Part shown: one piece after another, positions 34,310-42,682 of the stretch
Layout: every line of letters begins with the position of its first letter
Position numbering within the stretch: the first letter of the stretch is position 1
NCBI GenBank assembly: GCA_910584965.1
Contig: CAJUDZ010000009.1
Coordinates: 58,651-122,650 of the forward strand
Direction of reading: 5' to 3'
DNA: 64,000 nucleotides
Source: an uncultured Lachnospiraceae bacterium
GTDB taxonomy: Bacteria > Bacillota > Clostridia > Lachnospirales > Lachnospiraceae
Program-made: the position numbers and the translations under genes
Notes under the pieces: model-generated
Databases searched by the model: none
What the model saw: the letters and a program-made list of their open reading frames with translations, nothing else
What the model was told of the DNA's origin: nothing

Positions 34310-36118
34310 TCAGGCCTCTTCCTCCTGTGCATTCACCCTGATCACCCGGTTCTTTTTCTCATACCGCTCCGGAATAACAAATTCCCATTCCGTATTTCCT
34401 TCGCCGTCCTCCGCGGTTTTCGTAAAACCCTGTTTCGCGTAAAATTCTTTTACCATCCCGTTTTTGGCCGTCGGATAATAATATCCCTTTATGCGCCGCA
34501 CCCCTCGTCCGGCGCACCGCGATACCAGCTCGTCCATCATGGCGTACTCCATGTCCCGTTTCAGGACGCGGCAGCTCATCAGCCAAAGATCAATATGGAA
34601 AAGCGTTTCATCCTCCTTTTCACAATGACCGAAAACAACGGAAATCACGCCGTTATCACCGAATTTATCCTTTAATTTCCCATACAGCGTAATATATGCG
34701 GGATTCTGCGCAAATCCTTCTATCTCCGCCTGGGAACACCGCTTCGTCGTCAGATTAAACTGATTGCTCTTATTGGTCAGCTGTGCGATACGCGCCATAT
34801 ATACCGGCGCAAACGGCCGAATCTGCGCATCCATATCGAGGGAGCGCAGATAATCCGCATAATCCGTATAACCCGCCTCTTGTTTTTTCCGCTCCGCGTT
34901 CGCTTTATACATGGCGTTCCGCGCCAGATCATCCTCGGAAAGCCCCGTCACTTCAAAATATCCCGCTCTGTCAAGCGTCGTAATGAATCCGGCCGGATCA
35001 TCGACTTCCGGCACTTTGACGCCGGGAACCTGCGCTTCCACAATATGGCGTTCCGCCGGATTATCATCGACGAATACAAGACTGTCCGTACCGATATTCA
35101 GCTCCTGCGCAATCTCCGCTATATTTCTGTCCTTATTCTCCCAGTTTGCTTTGATCACAAGAAAGTCTTCCGGCTTCAGGACGCTGTCCGGACGGTTTAA
35201 CCCTGCAAGCGCATTCTCTTCGTCATTTTTGGAATTGACCGTCAGGAGAATGCCCAGCTCTCCGTGCGCCTTCAAATAAGTCTGAAACTCGCTGTACAGC
35301 TGGCCCAGAGGCGTTTCCTGTCCGATTTCGATATTGTCTGCGCCGTCATCTCCGACGACGCCGCCCCAGAGCGTATTATCGAGGTCGAGCACAAACGCTT
35401 TCTGATTTTTCCCGTAAAGAGATTTGATAATATTGGCCAGATTATAAGCGAGCTCGGGTATCGCCTGCACCGCGCAGGCATATTTATACATGTGCCAGTA
35501 CAGCGGATCAGCCCATTTCTGAACGCCGTAGCAGGATGCCATGTAATGAATATCATGAATATAAAAATTTTTATGAGACGCCGCATAGGCGGCGAACTTC
35601 CCGTTCAGCCTGTTAATAAAATGAACGCGTCCGTGCGGATCCGAAAAATCCGCGTTTCCAAGCAGACGATAAGCGGGAGGTTCAAAATTATTCTGAATAA
35701 TCGGACATTGATATACCTCTTCGATTTTTTTCCACATCTGTTCAAAAGGAGCATAAACCGACTCCGCCAGTTCTTCCGTTTGTTCCGCCGGAACCCTTAC
35801 TCCCGGAAACGCGCTGATGTTTCTGGAACTCGTGTGAATGTAAATCACATCCGGACAAAAAGCCGCAAGTTCCGGAGAGTCGAACATCACATCCTGCCAG
35901 TACTGATTATATTCCGACTCGTAAAACACCGGCTCGATTCCCGCATTCAGAAGAAAAAGCTCCAGCATTTCCCTTACGTCATGGGTCGTCGAACCTCCCA
36001 GAACCGCAATGCGTTTCTTTAACCGGTTCTGTCCCGTCTCTCCAAGCAAAGCCTTTTTCAGCGCCTTTCTTTTTTTTAAAATATATTCCGAATCAAAAGG
36101 GTACTCCAATTCTTTCAC
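34310..36118 (-). CDS. FkbH-like HAD-IIIC phosphatase with GNAT-like C-terminus
   Basis: A 602-residue protein. An N-terminal SGNH-like part (about 35-220, with IAVLGGSTTHDV) is followed by the HAD-IIIC domain (about 240-390) with VLDLDNTLWGGVVGDDG, LLTVNSKNDEENA and VFVDDNPAER. The C-terminal part (about 440-590) resembles an acetyltransferase fold (QLTNKSNQFNLTTKR, SCRVLKRDMEYAMM). FkbH enzymes load glyceryl or related units on acyl carrier proteins in polyketide pathways, but no carrier protein or synthase is nearby. It starts with GTG at 36118 after GGGAG. Confidence 0.88.
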   Translation of the reverse strand: MKELEYPFDSEYILKKRKALKKALLGETGQNRLKKRIAVLGGSTTHDVREMLELFLLNAGIEPVFYESEYNQYWQDVMFDSPELAAFCPDVIYIHTSSRNISAFPGVRVPAEQTEELAESVYAPFEQMWKKIEEVYQCPIIQNNFEPPAYRLLGNADFSDPHGRVHFINRLNGKFAAYAASHKNFYIHDIHYMASCYGVQKWADPLYWHMYKYACAVQAIPELAYNLANIIKSLYGKNQKAFVLDLDNTLWGGVVGDDGADNIEIGQETPLGQLYSEFQTYLKAHGELGILLTVNSKNDEENALAGLNRPDSVLKPEDFLVIKANWENKDRNIAEIAQELNIGTDSLVFVDDNPAERHIVEAQVPGVKVPEVDDPAGFITTLDRAGYFEVTGLSEDDLARNAMYKANAERKKQEAGYTDYADYLRSLDMDAQIRPFAPVYMARIAQLTNKSNQFNLTTKRCSQAEIEGFAQNPAYITLYGKLKDKFGDNGVISVVFGHCEKEDETLFHIDLWLMSCRVLKRDMEYAMMDELVSRCAGRGVRRIKGYYYPTAKNGMVKEFYAKQGFTKTAEDGEGNTEWEFVIPERYEKKNRVIRVNAQEEEA

Positions 36119-36286
36119 AACAATTCTCCCGTCCGCTTCTTTGCATTTTTTGTCCTGTCAGACCGTTTTCATCCCAAAATTTACTATATTTTATCATAAT
36201 ATCTCGATTCTGTAAAATACATACAATTTTCACAAAAAATTACTTGAAAGTTTATAGTTTGTATGCAAAAAAGTACACTGGCCGTC

Positions 36287-36316
36287 TTGACGTAACTTCC
36301 TTCTTTAACATATAAT
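36287..36316 (+). promoter_or_regulatory. Promoter of the split pyruvate formate-lyase locus
   Basis: TTGACG (36287-36292), 18 bases and TATAAT (36311-36316), about 95 bases before the pflB-like start. The 290-bp gap upstream to the FkbH gene is AT rich and holds no other clear site. Confidence 0.7.
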
Positions 36317-36409
36317 GATCTTACAGGATAAGCATATTTTCAGGCATATTTCCCCATTAGATATGCTGAATATATCAAACAAAATAATAAAACAGGAGGC
36401 TATTTCAAA

Positions 36410-38449
36410 ATGAGACCAGAATGGAAAGATTTTGTAGGCGGCAAATGGGAGAATGAAGTAAATGTACGTGACTTCATTCAGAAAAACTATCACCTCTATG
36501 AAGGCGACGAGTCCTTCTTAGCTGCTCCTACACAGAACACAAAAGATTTATGGGCACAGGTTCTTGATTTACAGAAACAGGAACGTGAAGCAGGCGGCGT
36601 ACTGGATATGGATACAAAAGTTATCTCCACCATTACATCCCACGGACCCGGTTATCTGGACAAGAGCAAAGAGAAAATTGTCGGCTTCCAGACAGACAAA
36701 CCGTTCAAACGTTCCTTACAGCCTTACGGCGGTATCAGAATGGCTGAGAAAGCCTGCTCCGACAACGGATATGAAGTTGACCCTGAAATCAGCGAATTTT
36801 TCTCAACTCACAGAAAAACACACAATGCAGGCTGCTTCGACGCTTACAATGCTGAAATGAGAGCATGCCGTTCTTCTCATATCATCACAGGTCTTCCGGA
36901 TGCTTACGGACGCGGACGTATCATCGGCGATTACAGACGTGTTGCTCTGTATGGTATCGACTACCTGATCGAAGACAAACAGGCTCAGAAAGATTCTACA
37001 GGCCGTGTTATGACCGATGATGTTATCCGTCTTCGTGAAGAGCTTTCCGAGCAGATGGTAGCTCTGAAACTGATGAAAGAAATGGCAGCTTCCTATGGAT
37101 GCGATATTTCCAAACCTGCTACAAACGTACAGGAAGCGATTCAGGCAACGTACTTCGGTTATCTGTGTGCCGTAAAAGAGCAGAACGGCGCTGCGATGTC
37201 TCTTGGACGTACTTCTACATTCCTTGACTGCTATGCAGAAAGAGACCTTGCTAACGGAACCTTTACAGAAGAAGAAATTCAGGAATTTGTTGACCACTTC
37301 ATCATGAAGCTGCGTCTGATCAAATTTGCACGTACACCTGAATACAATCAGATTTTCGCAGGCGATCCGGTATGGGTAACAGAATCTCTCGGCGGTGTCG
37401 GCGTTGACGGACGTCCGTTGGTAAGCAGAATGAGCTTCCGTTATCTGCACACATTAACAAACTTAGGACCTTCTCCGGAACCGAACCTGACAGTTCTCTG
37501 GTCTACAAGACTTCCTGAAAACTGGAAGAAATACTGTGCGAAGATGTCCATCCAGACTTCTTCCATCCAGTATGAGAACGATGACCTGATGAGAGTAACA
37601 CACGGCGACGACTACGGTATCGCATGCTGCGTATCCTCTATGGTAATCGGTAAAGAAATGCAGTTCTTCGGCGCTCGTGCAAACCTTGCAAAATGTCTGC
37701 TTTACGCGTTAAACGGCGGTGTTGATGAAGTTACCAAGAAGCAGGTTGGCCCGAAATACCGTGCGGTTACAGGCGATGTACTTGATTTTGACGATGTTTA
37801 CAGCAAATTCATCGACATGATGGAATGGCAGGCTGACGTATATGTAAATACGCTGAACATTATCCATTATATGCACGACAAATACTGCTATGAAAGAGCA
37901 GAAATGGCTCTTCATGACAGAGACGTAAAACGTTACTTTGCTACCGGTGTTGCAGGACTTTCGATCGTTGCTGACTCCTTATCCGCAATCAAGTATGCGA
38001 AGGTTGAGCCGATCAGAGATGAAGACGGTATCATCGTTGACTTCAAAACAACCGGCGATTTCCCGAAATATGGTAATGACGATGACCGCGTTGATACGAT
38101 CGCGCAGGAAGTTGTTCATAAATTCATGACAGCGATCAGAAGACATCACACCTATCGTGACGGTGTTCCGACAACCTCTATCCTGACCATTACGTCCAAC
38201 GTAACTTATGGTAAGGCTACCGGTAACACACCTGACGGACGTAGAAAAGGACAGCCGTTTGCACCCGGTGCTAACCCGATGCACGGACGTGATACTCACG
38301 GTGCGGTAGCTTCCCTGTCTTCCGTATCCAAACTTCCGTTCAAGGATGCACAGGATGGTATCTCCAATACATTTACCATCATTCCCGGTGCTCTTGGCAA
38401 GGAAGATCAGGTATTCGCAGGAGATATCGAATTAGATTTAAACAAATAG
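36410..38449 (+). CDS. pflB: Pyruvate formate-lyase catalytic body lacking the glycyl-radical domain
   Basis: A 679-residue protein matching the ten-stranded barrel of pyruvate formate-lyase, which splits pyruvate and CoA into acetyl-CoA and formate. The two active-site cysteines are Cys406-Cys407 (GIACCVSS), with VGVDGRPLVSRMSFR and PDGRRKGQPFAPGANPMHGRD. The chain ends at FTIIPGALGKEDQVFAGDIE, just where E. coli PflB enters its last 65-70 residues with the glycyl-radical Gly734. That part is encoded separately at 38757-39002. Codon use is that of a highly expressed gene. AGGAGG precedes the ATG. The split is clean, with separate stop and start sites. Confidence 0.95.
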   Translation: MRPEWKDFVGGKWENEVNVRDFIQKNYHLYEGDESFLAAPTQNTKDLWAQVLDLQKQEREAGGVLDMDTKVISTITSHGPGYLDKSKEKIVGFQTDKPFKRSLQPYGGIRMAEKACSDNGYEVDPEISEFFSTHRKTHNAGCFDAYNAEMRACRSSHIITGLPDAYGRGRIIGDYRRVALYGIDYLIEDKQAQKDSTGRVMTDDVIRLREELSEQMVALKLMKEMAASYGCDISKPATNVQEAIQATYFGYLCAVKEQNGAAMSLGRTSTFLDCYAERDLANGTFTEEEIQEFVDHFIMKLRLIKFARTPEYNQIFAGDPVWVTESLGGVGVDGRPLVSRMSFRYLHTLTNLGPSPEPNLTVLWSTRLPENWKKYCAKMSIQTSSIQYENDDLMRVTHGDDYGIACCVSSMVIGKEMQFFGARANLAKCLLYALNGGVDEVTKKQVGPKYRAVTGDVLDFDDVYSKFIDMMEWQADVYVNTLNIIHYMHDKYCYERAEMALHDRDVKRYFATGVAGLSIVADSLSAIKYAKVEPIRDEDGIIVDFKTTGDFPKYGNDDDRVDTIAQEVVHKFMTAIRRHHTYRDGVPTTSILTITSNVTYGKATGNTPDGRRKGQPFAPGANPMHGRDTHGAVASLSSVSKLPFKDAQDGISNTFTIIPGALGKEDQVFAGDIELDLNK

Positions 38450-38450
38450 A

Positions 38451-38473
38451 AAGAATCGCTTAATGCGATTCTT
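38451..38473 (+). promoter_or_regulatory. Intercistronic hairpin after the pflB body
   Basis: A 9-bp perfect stem (38451-38459 with 38465-38473) with a 5-base loop, starting just after the stop codon. No T run follows, so it looks like an mRNA-processing or stability element instead of a full terminator. It could set the ratio of large to small proteins. Confidence 0.6.
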
Positions 38474-38520
38474 CCGGCAAACTGAATCAATAATAATGTT
38501 TATAAAGTAAGGTGGATGTT

Positions 38521-38724
38521 ATGGACGATAAGCAAATGATTGATGATTTTGTTAAAATGTTGGATTCCGGTATGGCACAGGGCGTAGGTCATGTCAACGT
38601 CAATGTCGATGAAGAGTCCAACGATTCCAAAAAGGTACAGACCATGGGATGTACGGATTGTTCCAGAACGCCCCTGGCCTGCAGCGTGCCTACTTTGGAA
38701 CAGGGGTTGGATGACTTCCACTAG
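38521..38724 (+). CDS. Small Cys-containing protein resembling the docking part of the glycyl-radical domain
   Basis: A 67-residue protein between the two halves of pyruvate formate-lyase. Residues 7-31 (IDDFVKMLDSGMAQGVGHVN and VNVDE) align with VDNLVSLLDGYATKGGHHLN and VNV of the free radical domain next door (about 10 of 25 identical), including H-x-N-V-N-V. The radical loop RVSGYAV is absent. Instead there is a C-terminal segment with Cys44, Cys47 and Cys54 (MGCTDCSRTPLAC). AAGGTGG precedes the ATG at 38521; a GTG at 38512 is less likely. It may occupy the same docking site on the barrel, or bind a metal or Fe-S cluster like small subunits of some glycyl-radical enzymes. Function unknown. 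Confidence 0.8.
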   Translation: MDDKQMIDDFVKMLDSGMAQGVGHVNVNVDEESNDSKKVQTMGCTDCSRTPLACSVPTLEQGLDDFH

Positions 38725-38756
38725 ATTACTACCAAAATTCAAGGAGGAAACAGATC

Positions 38757-39002
38757 ATGGCAGCAGAAAATACAGCTCAGGTAGATAACCTGGTATCTTT
38801 ATTGGATGGTTATGCAACAAAGGGTGGCCATCACCTCAATGTCAACGTATTAAACAGAGATACTTTACTGGATGCTCAGAAACATCCCGAGAACTATCCT
38901 CAGTTGACAATCCGTGTTTCCGGATATGCGGTTAATTTCATCAAATTAACACCGGAACAGCAGGCAGACGTTATTTCCCGTACTTTCCATGAGAGCATCT
39001 AA
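38757..39002 (+). CDS. Free glycyl-radical domain subunit of pyruvate formate-lyase (GrcA/YfiD-like)
   Basis: An 81-residue protein equal to the C-terminus of full-length pyruvate formate-lyase. LVSLLDGYATKGGHHLNVNV is followed by the radical loop RVSGYAV with Gly56, then FIKLTPEQQADVISRTFHESI. In GrcA/YfiD this domain is a repair part for a complete enzyme; here the large chain has none, so this subunit must be required for activity. AGGAGG lies 9 bases before the ATG. It is 32 bases after the 67-residue gene and ends at a terminator. Confidence 0.93.
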   Translation: MAAENTAQVDNLVSLLDGYATKGGHHLNVNVLNRDTLLDAQKHPENYPQLTIRVSGYAVNFIKLTPEQQADVISRTFHESI

Positions 39003-39034
39003 TCTCTGACGCGGGATATACAGAAAGCACAGCA

Positions 39035-39065
39035 CAGGGCCTTGAATCATTCAGGGTCCTGTTTT
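39035..39065 (+). terminator. Terminator after the split pyruvate formate-lyase genes
   Basis: CAGGGCCTTGA (39035-39045) pairs with TCAGGGTCCTG (39051-39061) through 11 pairs, two of them G-T, and TTTT follows. It separates the lyase genes from the activase. Confidence 0.85.
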
Positions 39066-39219
39066 ATGCACTTTATTCCCGGCTGTCAGTGCAAATCTCA
39101 TAAAAGACTGGTTTTTTTGTTCTGCACAGGTTATACTATATCTATCCTCAAAAGGATACATCCGGCAGCTATTCTGCGACGGGTTTTAAGAATATTTATG
39201 ACAGAAAGAAGGCGTTATT

Positions 39220-39978
39220 ATGCAGGGAAGAATTCACTCATTGGAAAGTTTTGGAACCGTAGACGGCCCCGGTGTCAGATTCGTCGTTTTCGTACAGGGA
39301 TGCCCCATGCGGTGCGCATACTGCCACAATCCGGATACATGGGACATGAACGGCGGTACATTAATGGAACCCTCTTATATCATCGAACAGTATGAGCGGA
39401 ACATCAGCTTCTATAAAGGGGGCGGCATTACGGTAACAGGCGGTGAACCGCTGATGCAGGTCGATTTTCTGCTCGATCTTTTTACACTCGCCAAAAAGAA
39501 AAATATCCATACCTGTATTGACTCCTCCGGCATTGCCTATAAACCGAACGGCAATCCTGAATGGCTTGCGAAGCTGGATAAACTGATGACGCTGACAGAT
39601 CTCGTCATGCTGGATATCAAACACATCAATCCGGAGAAACACAAAGATCTGACTTCCCAGCCAAATGATGGTATTCTTGCTTTTGCCGAATACCTGAATG
39701 AGAAAAACGTCGATATGTGGATACGCCACGTTATCGTACCCGGCCTGACCGACGATGACAAATATTTATATGAGCTTGGTTATTTTATCGGAGCATTTAA
39801 AAATCTAAAGGCTCTGGATGCGCTTCCGTATCATACAATGGGCGAAAACAAATATGAAAAGCTGGGCATGGAATACAGGCTGAAAGGCGTCCCTGCCATG
39901 GAAAAGAAAGATCTGCTTGAGAAAAAAGAGGTCATTCTGAAAGGCATCCGGGAACGGCGGAAAGAATTAACACAATAG
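39220..39978 (+). CDS. pflA: Pyruvate formate-lyase activating enzyme
   Basis: A 252-residue radical SAM enzyme that removes a hydrogen atom from the lyase glycine. The cluster motif is GCPMRCAYCHNPDTWD (Cys28, Cys32, Cys35), with ITVTGGEPLMQ as the SAM-binding GGE motif. It begins QGRIHSLESFGTVDGPGVRF, typical of PflA. GAAGGCG precedes the ATG. The gene comes after a terminator, so it needs its own promoter or read-through. Its target Gly sits on the free 81-residue subunit encoded just upstream. Confidence 0.95.
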   Translation: MQGRIHSLESFGTVDGPGVRFVVFVQGCPMRCAYCHNPDTWDMNGGTLMEPSYIIEQYERNISFYKGGGITVTGGEPLMQVDFLLDLFTLAKKKNIHTCIDSSGIAYKPNGNPEWLAKLDKLMTLTDLVMLDIKHINPEKHKDLTSQPNDGILAFAEYLNEKNVDMWIRHVIVPGLTDDDKYLYELGYFIGAFKNLKALDALPYHTMGENKYEKLGMEYRLKGVPAMEKKDLLEKKEVILKGIRERRKELTQ

Positions 39979-40063
39979 ACTTGTATATTCTTGCTTTTGC
40001 TATTATAATGGTATTGACATTTTTATATCAAAATGATTTGTAGATAAAAGGAGGATGAAGATT

Positions 40064-40234
40064 ATGGCTTATGTAATTGGTGATGCTTGTGTAGCTTGCG
40101 GCGCTTGCGAGGCACAGTGCCCGGTAGGTGCGATCAGCATGGGAGACGGCAAATTTGAGATCGATCCCGACAAATGTATCGATTGCGGTTCCTGCGCTGG
40201 AACATGCCCGACAGGTGCTATTTCTCAGGGTTAA
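40064..40234 (+). CDS. 2[4Fe-4S] ferredoxin
   Basis: A 56-residue clostridial ferredoxin with two cluster motifs, CVACGACEAQCP and CIDCGSCAGTCP, each CxxCxxCxxxCP. It carries low-potential electrons in the cytoplasm. AAAAGGAGG lies ahead of the ATG, 85 bases after pflA. The activating enzyme needs a reductant for its cluster, so this ferredoxin may serve it, though it could equally be the general ferredoxin of the cell. Confidence 0.95.
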   Translation: MAYVIGDACVACGACEAQCPVGAISMGDGKFEIDPDKCIDCGSCAGTCPTGAISQG

Positions 40235-40264
40235 TACGCAGAACAAAATCAGATAATACACCGG

Positions 40265-40320
40265 AAAGCATTCGCCGCAAAGGCTGCATGACTGCATCTT
40301 TGTATGGCTGAATGCTTTTT
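40265..40320 (+). terminator. Terminator after the ferredoxin gene
   Basis: AAAGCATTCG pairs with a segment ending GAATGCTTTTT, with an inner CAAAG/CTTTG stem. A T run closes it, 30 bases past the stop codon. Confidence 0.75.
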
Positions 40321-40479
40321 CTATGCACGCGTATTTCATATACGCATGCCCTTCTGTCATCGTTTCTTTTATCTGCTCTTTTCTGACGTACTTTCCATAC
40401 ACGCATGTTTATCCATATGCTTCTCTATCGCCGCTTCTTCCATATCGGCCTGTTTGGGGCGTATCTTTTCATGCCCCCC

Positions 40480-41148
40480 TTATGTCCGCATGCCTTTCCC
40501 GTTTTCGTGCTTCAGAAATTTTCCTTTTCTTCTCTCTTTTTTAATTTTGGGCAGTTTCTCTTTCAGTTTATAATGCTGTCTGAGCATCTCGTCCACCTTG
40601 CGGTAATGTTCTTCTTCCTTTTTCCAGTGCTCTTCTTCGCGTTCCTCTCTCGCACGGAACTGATAATCCAGCTCCTTTAAAATACTTTCCTTAATTTCCG
40701 TGCAAAGCTCTCTGTTCGCATTTTTCACTGTCTCCACCATCATGTGCTGGAGCAGATATTGCAGGCGGCTCGCTTTTTCTTCCCTGCTGGCGTCTTCCGA
40801 CAGCGAGACGATATATTTCTGTTTTCTGCCGATAATATAATCCATCGCTTTTTCTTCCGCCAAAGCCGCTTCTGCCGAAAGCTCCGTGCCATCCGCCTGT
40901 TTGTCCGTGCCGTCCCCTCCGTTCTGTTCCTTCTGCAGGATATTTTTGATCGCCCTGAGCTGCAGTCCCTGTTCTTTTAACAGTTTGATCTCCTTGAACT
41001 GACTGACGTCCTCCATCGTGTAATAGCGGTGTCCCATATCATTTCTTTTGATCGGAAGTCCCAGTTCTTCTTCCCAATACCGCAGAACATGGCTCTCCAC
41101 CTGTACCTGTTTTGCCGCTTCCGAAATCAACAATGTCTCCTGTTTCAT
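40480..41148 (-). CDS. MerR-type DNA-binding protein with long coiled coil (RacA-like)
   Basis: A 222-residue protein. The N-terminal MerR helix-turn-helix has LLISEAAKQVQVESHVLRYWEEELGLPIKRNDMGHRYYTMEDV. A long charged coiled coil (about 80-200, REEREEEHWKKEEEHYRKVDEM) and a basic tail follow. No effector-binding domain is present. That layout is like RacA, which anchors chromosomes to the cell pole in sporulation, or a regulator. The start at 41148 has GAAGGGAG ahead; upstream in-frame starts lack a site. It lies after dnaB and a hairpin. Confidence 0.75.
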   Translation of the reverse strand: MKQETLLISEAAKQVQVESHVLRYWEEELGLPIKRNDMGHRYYTMEDVSQFKEIKLLKEQGLQLRAIKNILQKEQNGGDGTDKQADGTELSAEAALAEEKAMDYIIGRKQKYIVSLSEDASREEKASRLQYLLQHMMVETVKNANRELCTEIKESILKELDYQFRAREEREEEHWKKEEEHYRKVDEMLRQHYKLKEKLPKIKKERRKGKFLKHENGKGMRT

Positions 41149-41213
41149 TTCTGCTCCCTTCTGTCTGTTCATACAGACACACAACCAAAAGTTAAAAACT
41201 GCCGGATAAGCGC

Positions 41214-41245
41214 AAAGAGACAAGCCTGTCCGGGCCTGTCTCTTT
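41214..41245 (-). terminator. Hairpin between dnaB and the MerR-type gene
   Basis: AAAGAGACA pairs with TGTCTCTTT around an inner GCC/GGC stem with one mismatch (41214-41245). It lies about 75 bases after the dnaB stop on the minus strand, with only a short T run after it. Confidence 0.6.
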
Positions 41246-41318
41246 TGTATAATGTATCCTTCTGTTATCGCTCTATTTATTTTTCTCTTATTGCCTGCTG
41301 TTTATTTTATCCCGCTTA

Positions 41319-42674
41319 CTAACGCTGCAGGTTTCCGAACTTGGTAAAATCGGGCAGCCATACGAGCTCTACCGTGCCGATAGGACCGTTTCTCTGTTTT
41401 GCAATGATTATTTCCGAAATGTTCTTTCTCTCCGTGTCTTTATTATAATAGTCATCGCGGTATATAAACATCACCACGTCGGCATCCTGCTCGATGGCAC
41501 CGGACTCACGCAGATCGGAAAGCATCGGCCGGTGATCCGGCCTCTGTTCTACCGCACGGCTGAGCTGTGAAAGCGCCAGAACCGGCACATTCAGTTCTCT
41601 GGCAAGCGCTTTCAGCGAACGCGAAATATCCGAAATTTCCTGCTGTCTGGAATCGGTACTGCGGCCGCTTCCGGTCATCAACTGCAGGTAGTCGATGATA
41701 ATCATATCCAGCTGTCCGTCCAGTTTATATCTGCGGCATTTGGAACGAAGCTCCGAAATACTGATACCCGGCGTGTCGTCGATAATCAGTTTGGATTTTC
41801 CGATCATTCCTGCGCTTTCGATGAGTTTCTCCCATTCGTCATCCGACAGATTTCCGGTACGCAGGTGCTGGGAATCCACTTTGGACTCCATAGAGAACAG
41901 ACGGTTGACAAGCTGTTCTTTGGACATTTCCAGACTGAAAATCGCTACGCTCTGATTCTGCCGGAAAGCCACATATTCCGCGATATTCAGTACAAATGCG
42001 GTCTTACCCATGGAAGGTCTTGCCGCGATCAGAATCAGATCGGAAGGCTGCATGCCGGCCGTTTTATAATCCAGATCGATAAATCCCGTTGCAACACCTG
42101 TTACATTTCCCTTATTGTGAGAAGCCTTTTCAATCCTGTCCATCGCGTTCATGACTACCTGTCTGATCGGCACGAAATCATCCGTATTTCTGCGCTGTAC
42201 CAGATTAAAAATGCGTTTTTCCGTCTCCTCCAGAATAACATCCAGACTTTCTTTTCCGACATAGCATGTATTGGCTATTTCTTCATTGATCTTAATCAGC
42301 CTGCGAAGCGTGGATTTTTCCGCGACAATATTCGCATAGTATTTGATATTTGCGGAAGTCGGAACCGCCGTAATCAAATCTCTGACAAATTCCAGGCTGC
42401 TGACTTCAGGCGGTACGTCCTTCTCTTTCAGCCTGTCCTGAAGCGTTACCAGATCAACCGGCTTTCCTTCGTCGTTCAGCTCCACCATCGTTTCAAAAAG
42501 GACGCCGTACTGCTTGCTGTAAAAATCCTCCCCGGTTACGGCTTCCGAAGCAACAACGATCGCTTCCCGGTCGATAATCATGGAACCGATAACCGACTGT
42601 TCCGCTTCAATGCTATGCGGCAATATCCTCTTGAGCAGGGCTTCTTCCACAATCTGCGGCATTTCAGTTCCCAT
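41319..42674 (-). CDS. dnaB: Replicative DNA helicase DnaB
   Basis: A 451-residue hexameric helicase that unwinds the replication fork and recruits primase. The N-terminal helical domain has LPHSIEAEQSVIGSMIID. The RecA-like domain (about 180-451) has ARPSMGKTAFVLNIA (Walker A), FSLEMSKEQLV, IIIDYLQLMTG (Walker B), LKALARELNVPVLALSQLSR and the Arg finger region KQRNGPIGTVEL. A second ATG at 42662 is an equally good start. It begins 8 bases after rplI, the usual Firmicutes order. Confidence 0.97.
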   Translation of the reverse strand: MGTEMPQIVEEALLKRILPHSIEAEQSVIGSMIIDREAIVVASEAVTGEDFYSKQYGVLFETMVELNDEGKPVDLVTLQDRLKEKDVPPEVSSLEFVRDLITAVPTSANIKYYANIVAEKSTLRRLIKINEEIANTCYVGKESLDVILEETEKRIFNLVQRRNTDDFVPIRQVVMNAMDRIEKASHNKGNVTGVATGFIDLDYKTAGMQPSDLILIAARPSMGKTAFVLNIAEYVAFRQNQSVAIFSLEMSKEQLVNRLFSMESKVDSQHLRTGNLSDDEWEKLIESAGMIGKSKLIIDDTPGISISELRSKCRRYKLDGQLDMIIIDYLQLMTGSGRSTDSRQQEISDISRSLKALARELNVPVLALSQLSRAVEQRPDHRPMLSDLRESGAIEQDADVVMFIYRDDYYNKDTERKNISEIIIAKQRNGPIGTVELVWLPDFTKFGNLQR

Positions 42675-42682
42675 CCCTTTTT

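Noticed and set aside
38521..38724. Calling the 67-residue protein a second GrcA radical subunit
   Set aside because: It lacks the RVSGY loop and therefore the radical glycine.
38450..38756. Frameshift or sequencing error as the cause of the split pyruvate formate-lyase
   Set aside because: The halves are 308 bases apart with a hairpin, a separate gene and two good ribosome sites between them, so one base change could not rejoin them.
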